From Mycobacterium rhizamassiliense (GTDB taxonomy: Bacteria > Actinomycetota > Actinomycetes > Mycobacteriales > Mycobacteriaceae), in contig NZ_LT721901.1 in the NCBI RefSeq assembly GCF_900157375.1, positions 3,777,333 to 3,841,332 of the forward strand: a stretch of DNA of 64,000 bases, written 5' to 3'. Position 1 is the stretch's first letter, and every line of letters starts with the position of its first letter. The notes beneath the pieces were generated by a model, which worked only from the letters and a program-made list of their open reading frames with translations, made no database searches and had not been told where the DNA came from. The position numbers were made by a program, and so were the translations under genes. This document shows, piece after piece, positions 19,601 to 27,970 of this stretch.

Positions 19601-21510
19601 TCGTCGGTGTCGGTGACATGAGCGGCGACGTATTCGGCAACGGCATGCTGCTGAGCAAGCACATCCGGTTGATCGCCGCGTTCGACCACCGGCACGTCTT
19701 CCTGGACCCCAGCCCCGACGCCGCGTCGTCCTGGCCGGAGCGCCAGCGGATGTTCGACCTGCCGCGCTCCAGCTGGGACGACTACGACAAGTCGCTGATC
19801 AGCGAGGGCGGCGGCGTGTACAGCCGCGACCAGAAGGCCATCCCGATCAGCCCGCAGGTGCGCGAGGCGCTGGGCATCGACGAAGACGTCAGCGAGATGT
19901 CGCCGCCCAACCTGATCAAGGCGATCCTGCTCGCGCCGGTGGACCTGTTGTTCAACGGCGGCATCGGCACCTACATCAAAGCGGAGACGGAGTCAGACGC
20001 CGCCGTCGGCGACCGCGCCAACGACCCGGTCCGGGTCAACGCAATCCAGTTGCGCGCCAAGGTCGTCGGCGAAGGCGGCAACCTGGGGGTCACGGCGTTG
20101 GGGCGCGTCGAGTTCGACCTCGCGGGTGGGCGGATCAACACCGACGCGATGGACAACTCCGCCGGCGTGGACTGTTCGGACCACGAGGTCAACATCAAGA
20201 TCCTGATCGATTCGCTGGTGACCGCCGGCAAGGTCAAGCCGGAGGAGCGTTCCCCGCTGCTCGAGTCGATGACCGACGAGGTCGCGCGCTTGGTCCTCAC
20301 CGACAACGAGGACCAGAACGATCTGATCGGCACCAGCCGCGCCAACGCGCCGAGCCTGCTGCCGGTGCACGCGCTGCAGATCAAGTATCTCGAGGGGCGC
20401 GGCGTCAACCGCGAATTGGAGGCGCTGCCGTCCGAGAAGGAGATTCAGCGGCGGACCGAGATCGGGATCGGACTCACCTCGCCCGAGCTTTCGACGTTGA
20501 TGGCGCACGTGAAGCTGGCGCTCAAAGAGGAGATGCTGACCACCGAACTGCCGGAGCAGGACGTGTTCGCGTCGAGGCTGCCGGCTTATTTCCCGACGCC
20601 GCTGCGCGAGCGGTTCACCCCGGAGATCCGCACACATCAGCTACGCCGCGAGATCGTCGCGACCATGCTGATCAACGATCTGGTGGACACCGGCGGCATC
20701 AGCTATGCCTTCCGCATCACCGAGGACGTCGGCGTCGGGCCGCTCGACGCGATCCGCACCTACGTCGCCACCGACGTCATCTTCGGCGTGGGCGAGGTGT
20801 GGCGCCGCATCCGGGCGGCCGACATCCCGGTGGAGCTGTCCGACCGGATGACGTTGGATACCCGCCGACTGATCGACCGCGCCGGACGCTGGTTGCTGAA
20901 CTACCGGCCGCAGCCGCTGGCGGTGGGGGCCGAAATCAACCGGTTCGCCGCCAAGGTCAAAGCGCTGACACCGCGAATGTCGGAGTGGCTGCGCGGGGAC
21001 GACCGGGCCATCGTCGAGCAGGAAGCCGCGGAGTTCGCTTCGGCGGGCACGCCAAAGGACCTGGCCTACATGGTCGCGGCCGGGCTGTACCGCTTCAGCC
21101 TGCTCGACATCATCGACATCGCCGACATCACCGAGGTCGACACCGCCGACGTGGCGGACACCTACTTCGCGCTGATGGATCGGCTGGGCACCGACGGCCT
21201 GTTGACCTCGATATCCGAACTGCCCCGTTACGACCGCTGGCATTCGTTGGCGCGCTTGGCTATTCGCGACGACATCTACGCCTCGCTGCGCTCGCTGTGT
21301 TTCGACGTACTGGCGGTCGGGGAGCCCGACGAAAGTGGAGAAGAGAAGATCGCCGAATGGGAACACATCAGCGCCTCCCGTGTGGAGCGCGCGCGCCGCA
21401 CGCTTGACGAGATCTATGCGAGTGGCGCCAGGGACCTCGCGACGCTGTCGGTGGCCGCGCGGCAGATCCGGCGCATGACGCGCACCAGCGGGCGAGGGTC
21501 TTCGGCGTGA
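16666..21510 (+). CDS. gdh: NAD-specific glutamate dehydrogenase, large 180-kDa class
   Basis: The 1614-residue protein is the large (L_180) glutamate dehydrogenase that deaminates glutamate to 2-oxoglutarate with NAD+. The long N-terminal half (about 1-700) is the regulatory region with ACT-like segments. The catalytic core begins near residue 800 with GGLRWSDRRDDFRTEI and KNAVIVPVGAKGGFVLKRP. The dinucleotide-binding part carries VGVGDMSGDVFGNGML near 980, and VVGEGGNLGVTALGR follows. ATG 16666 has GGGGAG upstream. In M. tuberculosis the orthologue (Rv2476c) is controlled by the FHA protein GarA, a PknG substrate. The stop overlaps the thioesterase start by GTGA. Confidence 0.95.
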   Translation: MTIDSRANEHLEPWTSFTKASDVPEWISRAYVETYRGPRGDEPGGAETGTINLAIPALMVTPAVLKAHYRLGECRPEGASCVCVHPADDAAGFGPALQVVTDHGGMLMDSVMVLLHRLGVGYAGIMNPVFDVRRNAAGELLSIQPKAPGTSQYEGEAWIHVQLLPSVDSHVLAEVAELLPKVLTDVQQVATDAAAIIAALSNLAAAVEANADNHFAAPDREDVAALLRWLDKGNFLLLGYQRCRVDDGHVVSDGSPGLGVLRNRPGSRPRLTDSAKLLVLAQAAVGSYLRYGAYPYAIAVRENVDDTDSEIIEHRFVGLFTVAAMNEDVLEIPTISRRVRDALAMAENDPAHPGQLLLDVIQTVPRPELFTLSADRLFTMAKAVVDLGSRRQALLFLRSDRLQYFVSCLVYVPRDRYTTAVRLAIEDILVREFGGTRLEFTARVSESPWALMHFMVRLPEDAPQVDISEPNRIRIQGLLSEAARTWSDRLIGAAVTGSVSQADAEHYASAFSEAYKSAIAPTDALEHIAIIKELSDDSVKLVFSDGSEEESAQLTWFLGGRTASLSQLLPMLQSMGVVVLEERPFTVVRPDELPVWIYQFRIQPHPTIQLASTQAERDEMAERFADAVTAIWHGRVEIDRFNELVMRAGLNWHQVVLLRAYAKYLRQASFPYSQSYIESVLNEHPSTARSLVRLFEALFDPRASGSPTSREAQAAAAAVAADIDALVGLDTDRILRAFASLVQATLRTNYFVTREGSARVRNVLAIKLDAQLVDELPLPRPKYEIFVYSPRVEGVHLRFGPVARGGLRWSDRRDDFRTEILGLVKAQAVKNAVIVPVGAKGGFVLKRPPLPTGDAAVDRDANRAEGVACYQLFISGLLDVTDNVDHSTGKVSPPPEVIRRDGDDAYLVVAADKGTATFSDIANDVAKSYGFWLGDAFASGGSVGYDHKAMGITAKGAWEAVKRHFREMGVDTQTEDFTVVGVGDMSGDVFGNGMLLSKHIRLIAAFDHRHVFLDPSPDAASSWPERQRMFDLPRSSWDDYDKSLISEGGGVYSRDQKAIPISPQVREALGIDEDVSEMSPPNLIKAILLAPVDLLFNGGIGTYIKAETESDAAVGDRANDPVRVNAIQLRAKVVGEGGNLGVTALGRVEFDLAGGRINTDAMDNSAGVDCSDHEVNIKILIDSLVTAGKVKPEERSPLLESMTDEVARLVLTDNEDQNDLIGTSRANAPSLLPVHALQIKYLEGRGVNRELEALPSEKEIQRRTEIGIGLTSPELSTLMAHVKLALKEEMLTTELPEQDVFASRLPAYFPTPLRERFTPEIRTHQLRREIVATMLINDLVDTGGISYAFRITEDVGVGPLDAIRTYVATDVIFGVGEVWRRIRAADIPVELSDRMTLDTRRLIDRAGRWLLNYRPQPLAVGAEINRFAAKVKALTPRMSEWLRGDDRAIVEQEAAEFASAGTPKDLAYMVAAGLYRFSLLDIIDIADITEVDTADVADTYFALMDRLGTDGLLTSISELPRYDRWHSLARLAIRDDIYASLRSLCFDVLAVGEPDESGEEKIAEWEHISASRVERARRTLDEIYASGARDLATLSVAARQIRRMTRTSGRGSSA

Positions 21511-21923
21511 CGGCAGGTTTCATGGCCCAGGTGCCGGTGCGCTGGTCGGACATCGACATGTACCAGCACGTCAACCACGCCACCATGGTCACCATGCTGG
21601 AAGAGGCGCGGGTCCCCTTCCTCAAGCCCGCCTTCGAGCTCGACATCCTGGAGATCGGGCTGCTGATCGCCGACGTCCGGGTCACCTATAAGGCACAGCT
21701 GAAGTTGGTCGATTCACCTCTGCAGGTGACCCTTTGGACCAAACAGCTGCGGACGGTCGACTTCACGCTCGGCTACGAGGTGCGTTCGGTCGGCGCCGAT
21801 CCGCAGTCCAAGCCGGCCGTCATCGCCGAGTCACAGCTGGCCGCGGTTCACATCCACGAGCAGCGGCTGGTGCGGCTGTCACCACATCATCGAGAGTACT
21901 TGCAACGGTGGCTTCGGGAATAG
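21507..21923 (+). CDS. Acyl-CoA thioesterase, 4-hydroxybenzoyl-CoA thioesterase-like hotdog protein
   Basis: The 138-residue single hotdog domain has the family pattern VRWSDIDMYQHVNHATMV, where the Asp of SDIDMYQHVN is the usual catalytic position, then EEARVPFL and VTYKAQLKLVD. It should hydrolyse an acyl-CoA; the substrate is unknown. The GTG start overlaps the gdh stop (GTGA) and its end overlaps the next gene by 16 bp, so the three are one transcription unit. Confidence 0.85.
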   Translation: MTAGFMAQVPVRWSDIDMYQHVNHATMVTMLEEARVPFLKPAFELDILEIGLLIADVRVTYKAQLKLVDSPLQVTLWTKQLRTVDFTLGYEVRSVGADPQSKPAVIAESQLAAVHIHEQRLVRLSPHHREYLQRWLRE

Positions 21924-22585
21924 CGCCGGACCGCGGATTGTGGCTGGGCCCGGCGTCGATAGACGCCCATCGTGCGGACCTGGCCGCGTTCGTCGACCGC
22001 GCCAAGCGGCTCGACGAGGGCATGGTGATCCGCCTGCGCACCCGCTCTCCCGAGCTGTTAACCGCCTGGATAGCAACGGGTTTCGACGTGCTGGCCAGCA
22101 GGGCGGTGGTGGGTAGGGTACGGCCCGACGACATGACGGTCGGTGCCGACGGGCTGGCGCAGGGTCTTTCGGCGATGGACGAGACGGGTTACATCGATCC
22201 GGGCTTCGCGATGGACTCGGCGTGGCGGGGCGCCCTGCCCCCGGATTCCGGCTTTGCCCACCTCGACGACGTTCCGGCACAGGTGATGCTGAACCTGGCG
22301 CAACGCGGCGCCCAACTTGCCAAGGAGCACAGCAGTTCTCACGGCCCGCCGGCTTCGCTGCTCGACCAGGAGGTGGTGCGGGTCAGCTCGGGCGATGCCA
22401 GCGTGGGCCTGCCCATGCGTTGCGTGTTCGCGTTGACCGCGATGGGTTTTCTGCCGCAGTCGCCCGAAGCCATCGGCGACGAAGAGATCATCCGGGTCCG
22501 GATCATGCCGACGTGGCTGCGTCTGGACGCCCGGTTCGGCTCGGTGTACCGGCGCCGCGGCGATCCGGCGTTGGTATTGCGCTGA
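21908..22585 (+). CDS. Conserved mycobacterial protein (Rv2474c position), function unknown
   Basis: The frame is open from 21734, but the most plausible start is GTG 21908, which overlaps the thioesterase end by 16 bp and gives 225 residues close to the M. tuberculosis homologue. There is no signal peptide or membrane segment. It contains RADLAAFVDRAKRLDEGMVIRLR and ends EEIIRVRIMPTWLRLDARFGSVYRRRGDP. I recognise no catalytic motif. Coupling to the thioesterase and glutamate dehydrogenase is the only functional hint. Confidence 0.75.
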   Translation: MASGIAPDRGLWLGPASIDAHRADLAAFVDRAKRLDEGMVIRLRTRSPELLTAWIATGFDVLASRAVVGRVRPDDMTVGADGLAQGLSAMDETGYIDPGFAMDSAWRGALPPDSGFAHLDDVPAQVMLNLAQRGAQLAKEHSSSHGPPASLLDQEVVRVSSGDASVGLPMRCVFALTAMGFLPQSPEAIGDEEIIRVRIMPTWLRLDARFGSVYRRRGDPALVLR

Positions 22586-22631
22586 GCGCCGTTAACTTCT
22601 GCGCGAGTTTATCTCGGCCGCGTGTGGGTGC

Positions 22632-23669
22632 TCACGGGCCGTAGCGCAGCCACAGCGGCAGTATCGAATCCAGGTAGTCCATGAACTTCTTGAGCCCGAC
22701 CCGATATTGGCCGAATCCGTAAGGGTCTTCGGCATATTCGGGAAAGGCGATGCCCAGGCCGAACAGACCGGGCGCGATGATGCCGTTCTGCTGGTTGTAC
22801 TCCAGCCGCCCCCACTGCGGGGTCTCGGGTAAGTGCCGCCGCTGGAACCCGACCGTGTAGACGACGCGATCGCAGGCGTCGAGTTTCTCCCTGAATTCCG
22901 GGCCGGACACCCAGCATCTCTCCAGCCGCTCCGGATACACGCCGTCGATGTTCTCGCGGGCCCAGTCGGCCGCCCGGCCTTTGAGGCCGGTGTCGTCGAA
23001 CAGAATCCAGTCATCCAGGTACACAGCGTATTTGAGCGGGCTTTGGTAGAAATTGATCACCCGTTTGACGGGGTGGCGCAGCAGATTCGGCAGCACGATC
23101 ATCGACGAGTGTGAGGAGCCGAAGACCGCGACCGTGGCACCGTCCAGCGATTGATCGGCCAGCTTCTCGGGGTCGAGGGCGACCTCCACCGGGATCTCGT
23201 CCAGGTGCGGGTAGTCGAGCTTCTTGGGGACGGCCCCCACGGCGAGGACCACGTTGCGCGAGGTGAGTTCCCGCTGTTGGGTCTCGATTTTCCATTCGCG
23301 ATTGTGCAGCGAGAGCGATGTCGCCGTGGTCTGCAGGACGTGCACCCGCTCGCGCAGGCGTTGGGTCACCCACACCAGCGGATCGGCGACCAGGCCCAGG
23401 GCACACGTGTCCTCGGGGTCGATCTCCTGCAATGGCGTCCGCGGTGCCTCCGAAAAGCCAAAAGCGGCAGAGCCATTGAGGAAGCTGAGGAAGGTGCCGA
23501 CGATGGTGTTGCTCGACACCGACCGCCATTTCTGGCTGAGATCACCCCCGGCGAACGCGGGATCGATCCAGGCGATCTCATCCGGTGCGATCCCGTGATC
23601 GAGAAGCCGCCCCACCGCGGCAATTCCGGCGGGTCCGGCCCCGATCACTGTCCACGCGTACGTCGGCAT
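22632..23669 (-). CDS. FAD/NAD(P)-binding oxidoreductase, substrate unknown
   Basis: The 345-residue protein starts with a Rossmann FAD site, WTVIGAGPAGIAAVGRLL (residues 6-23). A second dinucleotide-type element, ATVAVFGSSHSSMIVLPNLL, lies near residue 180, and a GYDRVVYTVGF-like segment (CDRVVYTVGFQRR) near 270 resembles the third strand motif of pyridine-nucleotide oxidoreductases. No CxxC redox pair is present, so it is not a disulfide reductase of the classical type. The GSSHSS element departs from GxGxxG. It shares features with flavin monooxygenase and lysine-hydroxylase relatives, but the assignment is not firm. It converges with the Rv2474c-type gene and is not part of the tuberculosis order I know here. 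Confidence 0.75.
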   Translation of the reverse strand: MPTYAWTVIGAGPAGIAAVGRLLDHGIAPDEIAWIDPAFAGGDLSQKWRSVSSNTIVGTFLSFLNGSAAFGFSEAPRTPLQEIDPEDTCALGLVADPLVWVTQRLRERVHVLQTTATSLSLHNREWKIETQQRELTSRNVVLAVGAVPKKLDYPHLDEIPVEVALDPEKLADQSLDGATVAVFGSSHSSMIVLPNLLRHPVKRVINFYQSPLKYAVYLDDWILFDDTGLKGRAADWARENIDGVYPERLERCWVSGPEFREKLDACDRVVYTVGFQRRHLPETPQWGRLEYNQQNGIIAPGLFGLGIAFPEYAEDPYGFGQYRVGLKKFMDYLDSILPLWLRYGP

Positions 23670-23720
23670 GTACTAGATATAGAGCAATCCCACGCAAACC
23701 GCTGGATCGCCCGTCGGCGC

Positions 23721-25286
23721 CTACGCCAGCCAGGCCGCGCTGTCCGGCGGCAATTCACCGTTGACCAACGGGGCGCTGGCCAGCATCAGCTCTCCGGCTG
23801 GCAGCGCGATGGCTTCCGTGCCGGCGTTGAGCACGCACAGCAGGCCGCCCCGCGCGCGGAGGACCACCACGTCGGGCGAGGCGGTCAGCCACTCCAGCCC
23901 GGTGCCGTCGAATTCGTCTCGTTCCCTGCGTAATTGGAGCGCCTCGCGAAAGAATGGCAGCGTCGAGTGGGGATCCGCTTCCTGCTTTTCCACCGTCAGC
24001 GCCGCCCAATCGGCCGGCATCGGCAACCAGGTGTCGGGTGAGCTGGAGAAGCCGAACGGGGGTTCCTCACCCGACCACGGCAGCGGCACCCGCACCTTGT
24101 CGCGGCCCCGCTCGGTGTGACCGGACCGTTCCCAGGTCGGGTCCTGCAGCACCTCGTCGGGCAGGTCCAGGACGTCGGGCAGGCCAAGTTCTTCGCCGTT
24201 GTAGATGAACACCGTGCCCGGCAGGGCGAGCATCGCCATCACCATGGCCTTCGCCCGGCGCAGCCCGATCTCGCCGCCGCCGAAGCGGGTGACCTCACGG
24301 TCGATGTCGTGGTTGGACAGCGTCCAGGTCGGGACGGCGTCATAGATCGCGGTGGCCGCCAGCGAATTCTCGATCGCGTCGTGAAGTTCGACCGCGTCGA
24401 AGCCGACCTTGGTCAGCCGGAAATTGAAGCCGAGATGCAGCTCGTCGGGCCGCAGGTACTCGGCCCACAGCAGGTTGTCCAGCACCCACACCTCACCGAT
24501 GGTCACCGCGTCCGGGTACTCGTCGACGACCTTGCGGATCCCGCGGTGGATGTCGTGCACGGCCGGGTTGTTGAAGCGCGGGTCGTCGTCGCTGTGCGAC
24601 AACACCTTGACGCCTTCCTTCGCATCGGGCAGGTCGGCCGGCTTGGCCATCCCGTGCGCCACGTCGATGCGGAACCCGTCCACCCCGCGGTCCAGCCAGA
24701 ACCGCAGCGATGTCGCGAAGTCCTCGAAGACCTCGGGATTGTCCCAATTCAGATCCGGCTGATGGGTGTCGAAGAGGTGCAGGTAGTACTGGCCGGGGTT
24801 GCCGTCGGGCTCGACCACCCGCTCCCAGGCCGACCCACCGAACACCGATGTCCAGTTGTTCGGCGGCAGCTCCCCTCCTGCGCCCTTGCCGTCGCGAAAC
24901 CAGTAGCGCTCCCGCGCCTCGGTGCCCGGGCCGGCGGCCAGCGCGGCCTGGAACCACGGGTGCTGGGAGCTGGTGTGGTTGGGCACCACGTCCATGGTGA
25001 TCCTGATGTTGCGTTCGTGGGCCGCCGCGATCAGCCGCTCGATGGCCGGCATCCCACCGAACAGCGGGTCGATGTCGCGGGGGTCGGCGACGTCGTAGCC
25101 GTGGTCGGCCATCGGCGACACGGTGACCGGGCTGAGCCAAATCGCATCGATTCCCAGCCGCACCAGATGGTCCAGGTGGGCAACGATCCCGTCGATGTCC
25201 CCGACCCCGTCGCCGTTGCTGTCGGCGAACGACCGTGGATACACCTGATAAAAAACTGCGTTCGACCACCACGCTGCGGGGCTCAT
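23721..25286 (-). CDS. aglA: Alpha-glucosidase, GH13 family
   Basis: The 521-residue protein is a GH13 (alpha/beta)8 glycosidase. All four conserved regions are visible: DVVPNHTS (99-106), GFRIDVAHGM with nucleophile Asp208, IGEVWV with acid/base Glu265, and LSNHDIDR with Asp327. The N-terminus WWSNAVFYQVYPRSFADSNG is typical of oligo-1,6- and alpha-glucosidases. There is no signal peptide, so it is cytoplasmic and probably cleaves glucose from short alpha-glucans or maltooligosaccharides. ATG 25286 has a GGAG ribosome site; the frame stays open to 25430. It follows glbO by 26 bp in the same direction. Confidence 0.92.
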   Translation of the reverse strand: MSPAAWWSNAVFYQVYPRSFADSNGDGVGDIDGIVAHLDHLVRLGIDAIWLSPVTVSPMADHGYDVADPRDIDPLFGGMPAIERLIAAAHERNIRITMDVVPNHTSSQHPWFQAALAAGPGTEARERYWFRDGKGAGGELPPNNWTSVFGGSAWERVVEPDGNPGQYYLHLFDTHQPDLNWDNPEVFEDFATSLRFWLDRGVDGFRIDVAHGMAKPADLPDAKEGVKVLSHSDDDPRFNNPAVHDIHRGIRKVVDEYPDAVTIGEVWVLDNLLWAEYLRPDELHLGFNFRLTKVGFDAVELHDAIENSLAATAIYDAVPTWTLSNHDIDREVTRFGGGEIGLRRAKAMVMAMLALPGTVFIYNGEELGLPDVLDLPDEVLQDPTWERSGHTERGRDKVRVPLPWSGEEPPFGFSSSPDTWLPMPADWAALTVEKQEADPHSTLPFFREALQLRRERDEFDGTGLEWLTASPDVVVLRARGGLLCVLNAGTEAIALPAGELMLASAPLVNGELPPDSAAWLA

Positions 25287-25312
25287 ACTGCTCCGTTCAG
25301 TTTGCTGGGAGA

Positions 25313-25708
25313 TCAGAAGGGCGAATTGACGAGCGAGTGTGCGGCCATTTCCAGGTAGCTGAGCAGCTCGCGGCGGTGCTCGTCGTCGAGCGTCTGCGAG
25401 TCGATGGACGCGACGGCGGTATGCATGCACCGCAGCCAGGCGTCGCGCTCGATCGGGGTGATCCGGAACGGCACGTGGCGCATCCGCAGGCGGGGGTGCC
25501 CGCGCTGGTCAGAGTAGGTTCTCGGGCCGCCCCAGTACTGCTCGAGGAACATCCGCAGCCGCTCCTCGGCGCCCGGAAGGTCGTCGAGGGGATACAGCTC
25601 ACGCAGGATCTCGTCCTCGGGGACTTGCGCATAAAACCGGGACACGATCGCGTGGAAAGTTTCGGCACCGCCGACAGCGTCGTAAAACGATTGTTGCTCG
25701 GAATCCAT
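25313..25708 (-). CDS. glbO: Truncated haemoglobin O (group II)
   Basis: This 131-residue protein is the group II truncated haemoglobin. The haem-pocket residues are present: Tyr26 (B10), Tyr39 (CD1, in ELYPL), proximal His78 (MRHVPF) and Trp91 (G8, in RDAWLRCM). In M. tuberculosis GlbO binds O2 tightly, associates with membranes and can act in peroxidase or NO chemistry. It precedes aglA on the minus strand and is divergent from the HNH protein at 25852. Confidence 0.95.
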   Translation of the reverse strand: MDSEQQSFYDAVGGAETFHAIVSRFYAQVPEDEILRELYPLDDLPGAEERLRMFLEQYWGGPRTYSDQRGHPRLRMRHVPFRITPIERDAWLRCMHTAVASIDSQTLDDEHRRELLSYLEMAAHSLVNSPF

Positions 25709-25851
25709 CGCTGTCCATTGTGGTGCATCCGCCGCCCAGCAACGCCCACCAGGCCCCGACTCCGCCTGCTGTTCACCCCCCGGACACGGCGCGCACCTGC
25801 CATAGGGGTGCGCTGAGCGGCGAAATCTGGTGGACTATCCGCGGAGGATCT

Positions 25852-26523
25852 ATGGCGCAGGGCAAGAGACGCCGCAGCCACCGCAGTTCCGTGGCCGCGG
25901 CAGGGTTAACCGGGCCCCCAACCGTGTCGTCCCTCCATAGCGTTTCCCACCGCCCCACCGCGGGCGCCGAGACCCATCCACCCACCCGCCACGAGAGCGC
26001 CTCGATCTGGAGCCGCCGCCGGGTGCTGCTGCTGAACTCCACCTACGAGCCGCTGACCGCGCTGCCGATGCGGCGAGCGATCGTGATGGTGATCTGCGGT
26101 AAGGCCGACGTGGTGCACGCCGATCCGGGCGGCCCGATCATCCACTCGGCGACGACATCGATCGCCGTGCCGTCGGTCATCCAGCTGCGGACCTACGTCC
26201 GGGTTCCGTACCGCGCCCGGGTGCCGATGACCCGCGCCGCCCTGATGCACCGCGACCGGTTCTCCTGCGCCTACTGCGGGGCCAAGGCCGACACCGTCGA
26301 CCACGTCGTGCCGCGCAGCCGCGGGGGAGAGCACTCCTGGGAAAACTGCGTGGCGTGCTGTTCGACGTGCAACCACCGCAAAGGCGACAAACTGCTCAGC
26401 GAACTCGGTTGGGCGCTGCGCCGCGCCCCCGTCCCGCCGACCGGACAGCACTGGCGGCTGCTGTCCACCGTCAAGGAGATGGATCCGGTCTGGGCGCGGT
26501 ACCTCGGTGAAGGCGCGGCCTGA
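25852..26523 (+). CDS. HNH endonuclease-family protein (Rv2469c type)
   Basis: From ATG 25852, after the ribosome site GCGGAGGATC, the product is 223 residues. The basic N-terminus (MAQGKRRRSHRSS) is likely disordered. The core begins RRVLLLNSTYEPLTALPMRRA, a conserved segment of this family, and the C-terminal half has a zinc-supported HNH site: RFSCAYCGAKADTVDHVVPR, SWENCVACCSTCNHRKGD. It is a single-copy conserved actinobacterial protein, unlike the decayed DUF222 copy at 12.9-14.1 kb. Its biological target is unknown. Confidence 0.88.
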   Translation: MAQGKRRRSHRSSVAAAGLTGPPTVSSLHSVSHRPTAGAETHPPTRHESASIWSRRRVLLLNSTYEPLTALPMRRAIVMVICGKADVVHADPGGPIIHSATTSIAVPSVIQLRTYVRVPYRARVPMTRAALMHRDRFSCAYCGAKADTVDHVVPRSRGGEHSWENCVACCSTCNHRKGDKLLSELGWALRRAPVPPTGQHWRLLSTVKEMDPVWARYLGEGAA

Positions 26524-26580
26524 CGACAATCTCGTGTCCGGACGCGCAACTGGCCGGGCCGGTGGGATACGGTTTGCCTC

Positions 26581-26820
26581 GTGAACGACATGCAGATTCA
26601 CCTGTTGACGGTCGGCATCCCGGCGCTGCTGGTCATCGTGCTGGCGGCGATGATCTACGCGCGCAAGGGGCCGCACCCGGCGAGCTACAAGATGTCCGAG
26701 CCGTGGACCCACGCACCGATCCTGTGGGCCGCCACGGACGAGGCCGTCGGCGGGGGACATGGGCACGGACATGGCAATTCGGAGTTCTCAGTCGGAGGTG
26801 GCGCCAGTGGCACATGGTGA
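26581..26820 (+). CDS. ctaJ: Small membrane protein, candidate CtaJ subunit of the aa3 cytochrome oxidase
   Basis: GTG 26581 opens a 79-residue protein with one membrane segment (HLLTVGIPALLVIVLAAMIYA), then a cytosolic or periplasmic domain with SEPWTHAPILWAATDE, and a Gly/His-rich tail (GGGHGHGHGN). A small single-span protein at this place, downstream of the Rv2469c-type gene, has been identified as an extra subunit (CtaJ) of the mycobacterial bcc-aa3 supercomplex; I base the name on synteny and layout. Its end overlaps the next gene. Confidence 0.68.
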   Translation: MNDMQIHLLTVGIPALLVIVLAAMIYARKGPHPASYKMSEPWTHAPILWAATDEAVGGGHGHGHGNSEFSVGGGASGTW

Positions 26821-27274
26821 GGTAGCGACGATCGACCCCGCGGGCCTGTCCCGGGGATCGGTGATCACGACGAGCGGACGGGTGTCCGGCGTCACCGAAC
26901 CCGGTGAAATCTCGGTGCACTACCCGTTCTCCAACAACGATCTCGTCGCGATCGACGACGCCCTGAAGTACGGCTCGCGCAAGTCCATGACCCGGTTCGC
27001 CGTCTACCTCGGCGACCTGGGTAGCGACACCGCAGCCCGGGCGCGCGAGATCCTGGCCAAGGTGCCCACGCCGAATAATGCTGTGCTGCTTGCCGTTTCG
27101 CTTGACCAGAGCGTCATCGAGGTGGTCTACGGCGCGCAGGTGCGCGGCCGTGGCGCCGAGGTGGCCGCACCGCAAGGGGTTGCCGCCGCATCGGCAGCCT
27201 TCGAGCAGGGGCAGCTGGTCGAGGGTCTCGTCAAGGCGATCAACGTCCTCAGCGACGGCATCTCGCCCGCCTAG
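26771..27274 (+). CDS. Conserved mycobacterial protein (Rv2468c / DUF5130 type), function unknown
   Basis: The 167-residue soluble protein has the segments VTEPGEISVHYPFSNNDLVA, SRKSMTRFAVYLGDLGSDTA and VEVVYG-like VIEVVYGAQVRGRG, a mixed alpha/beta pattern with no catalytic motif I recognise. Starts are ambiguous: ATG 26759, ATG 26771, or GTG 26807, which has the best ribosome site (GGAGG, 6 bases upstream) and would shorten the overlap with ctaJ to 14 bp. Position 26771 was chosen for its match to the expected family length. It abuts the secreted protein at 27275 with no gap. Confidence 0.75.
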   Translation: MAIRSSQSEVAPVAHGEVATIDPAGLSRGSVITTSGRVSGVTEPGEISVHYPFSNNDLVAIDDALKYGSRKSMTRFAVYLGDLGSDTAARAREILAKVPTPNNAVLLAVSLDQSVIEVVYGAQVRGRGAEVAAPQGVAAASAAFEQGQLVEGLVKAINVLSDGISPA

Positions 27275-27952
27275 ATGAACGGGCAGCTATCGCGGGCCGC
27301 CGCTGCGGCCCGTGCCATTGTCGTCCTGAGCTTCACGCTCCTGGTCGCGCTGATCGGCGCGGCTCCGGCGTTGGTGGCACCCGCCATCGCCGACGCGGGG
27401 ATGTACGGCGACCCGGGCAAGGCCGCTCAGTACTGGGAGTACCAGTCCTACAACAACAACTGCGCGCTCGTGTCGGTGGCCGGGGTGGTCGGCCAGATCA
27501 CCGGCCACATGCCGAGCGAGCAAGAGGTGATCGACCTCGCCAAGAGCACGCCCAGCGTCAAGGGTGACGGACGGACCGTCTACGAAGACGAAAGTGGCGG
27601 TGGCGTCGTCACCCAGGACCTGCCGCCGCTACTGCTGCACTACGGGGTCCACTCCAACATCTCCAACGACGCCCAACACGACGCCGCGCTCACCAAGTTG
27701 GAGGGCGTGCTGGGCTCGGGGCATGCCGTGATGGTCGGCGTCCACGGCAAAACAATTTGGGACAACGCGCCGCCGGGGCCCGACGACCACGAGCTCGTGG
27801 TGACCGGAATAGACGCCACCAACGGCCTCGCGCATCTCAACGACAGCGGCGCCGAAAACGGCCGCGACTTGCAGGTGCCCATCCCGCAATTCATGTCGGC
27901 CTGGAGCGCCGACGAATTCGAGATGACGGTGACCTCAGAGACGGTCCAGTAG
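27275..27952 (+). CDS. Secreted C39-like (papain-fold) protein
   Basis: The 225-residue protein has a signal sequence (hydrophobic IVVLSFTLLVALIGAAPALV, ending near AIADA) and then a C39-like domain. The presumed nucleophile region is NNNCALVSVAGVVG (Cys near residue 63) and the presumed histidine is in DDHELVVTGID. This arrangement (Asn/Gln - Cys ... His ... Asn/Asp) is that of Peptidase_C39_2 proteins, exported cysteine-peptidase-like proteins of unknown substrate in mycobacteria. The ATG follows the upstream stop directly, so it is probably co-translated with the DUF5130-type gene. Confidence 0.78.
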   Translation: MNGQLSRAAAAARAIVVLSFTLLVALIGAAPALVAPAIADAGMYGDPGKAAQYWEYQSYNNNCALVSVAGVVGQITGHMPSEQEVIDLAKSTPSVKGDGRTVYEDESGGGVVTQDLPPLLLHYGVHSNISNDAQHDAALTKLEGVLGSGHAVMVGVHGKTIWDNAPPGPDDHELVVTGIDATNGLAHLNDSGAENGRDLQVPIPQFMSAWSADEFEMTVTSETVQ

Positions 27953-27970
27953 CCGTCGAGTAACGAGCGG

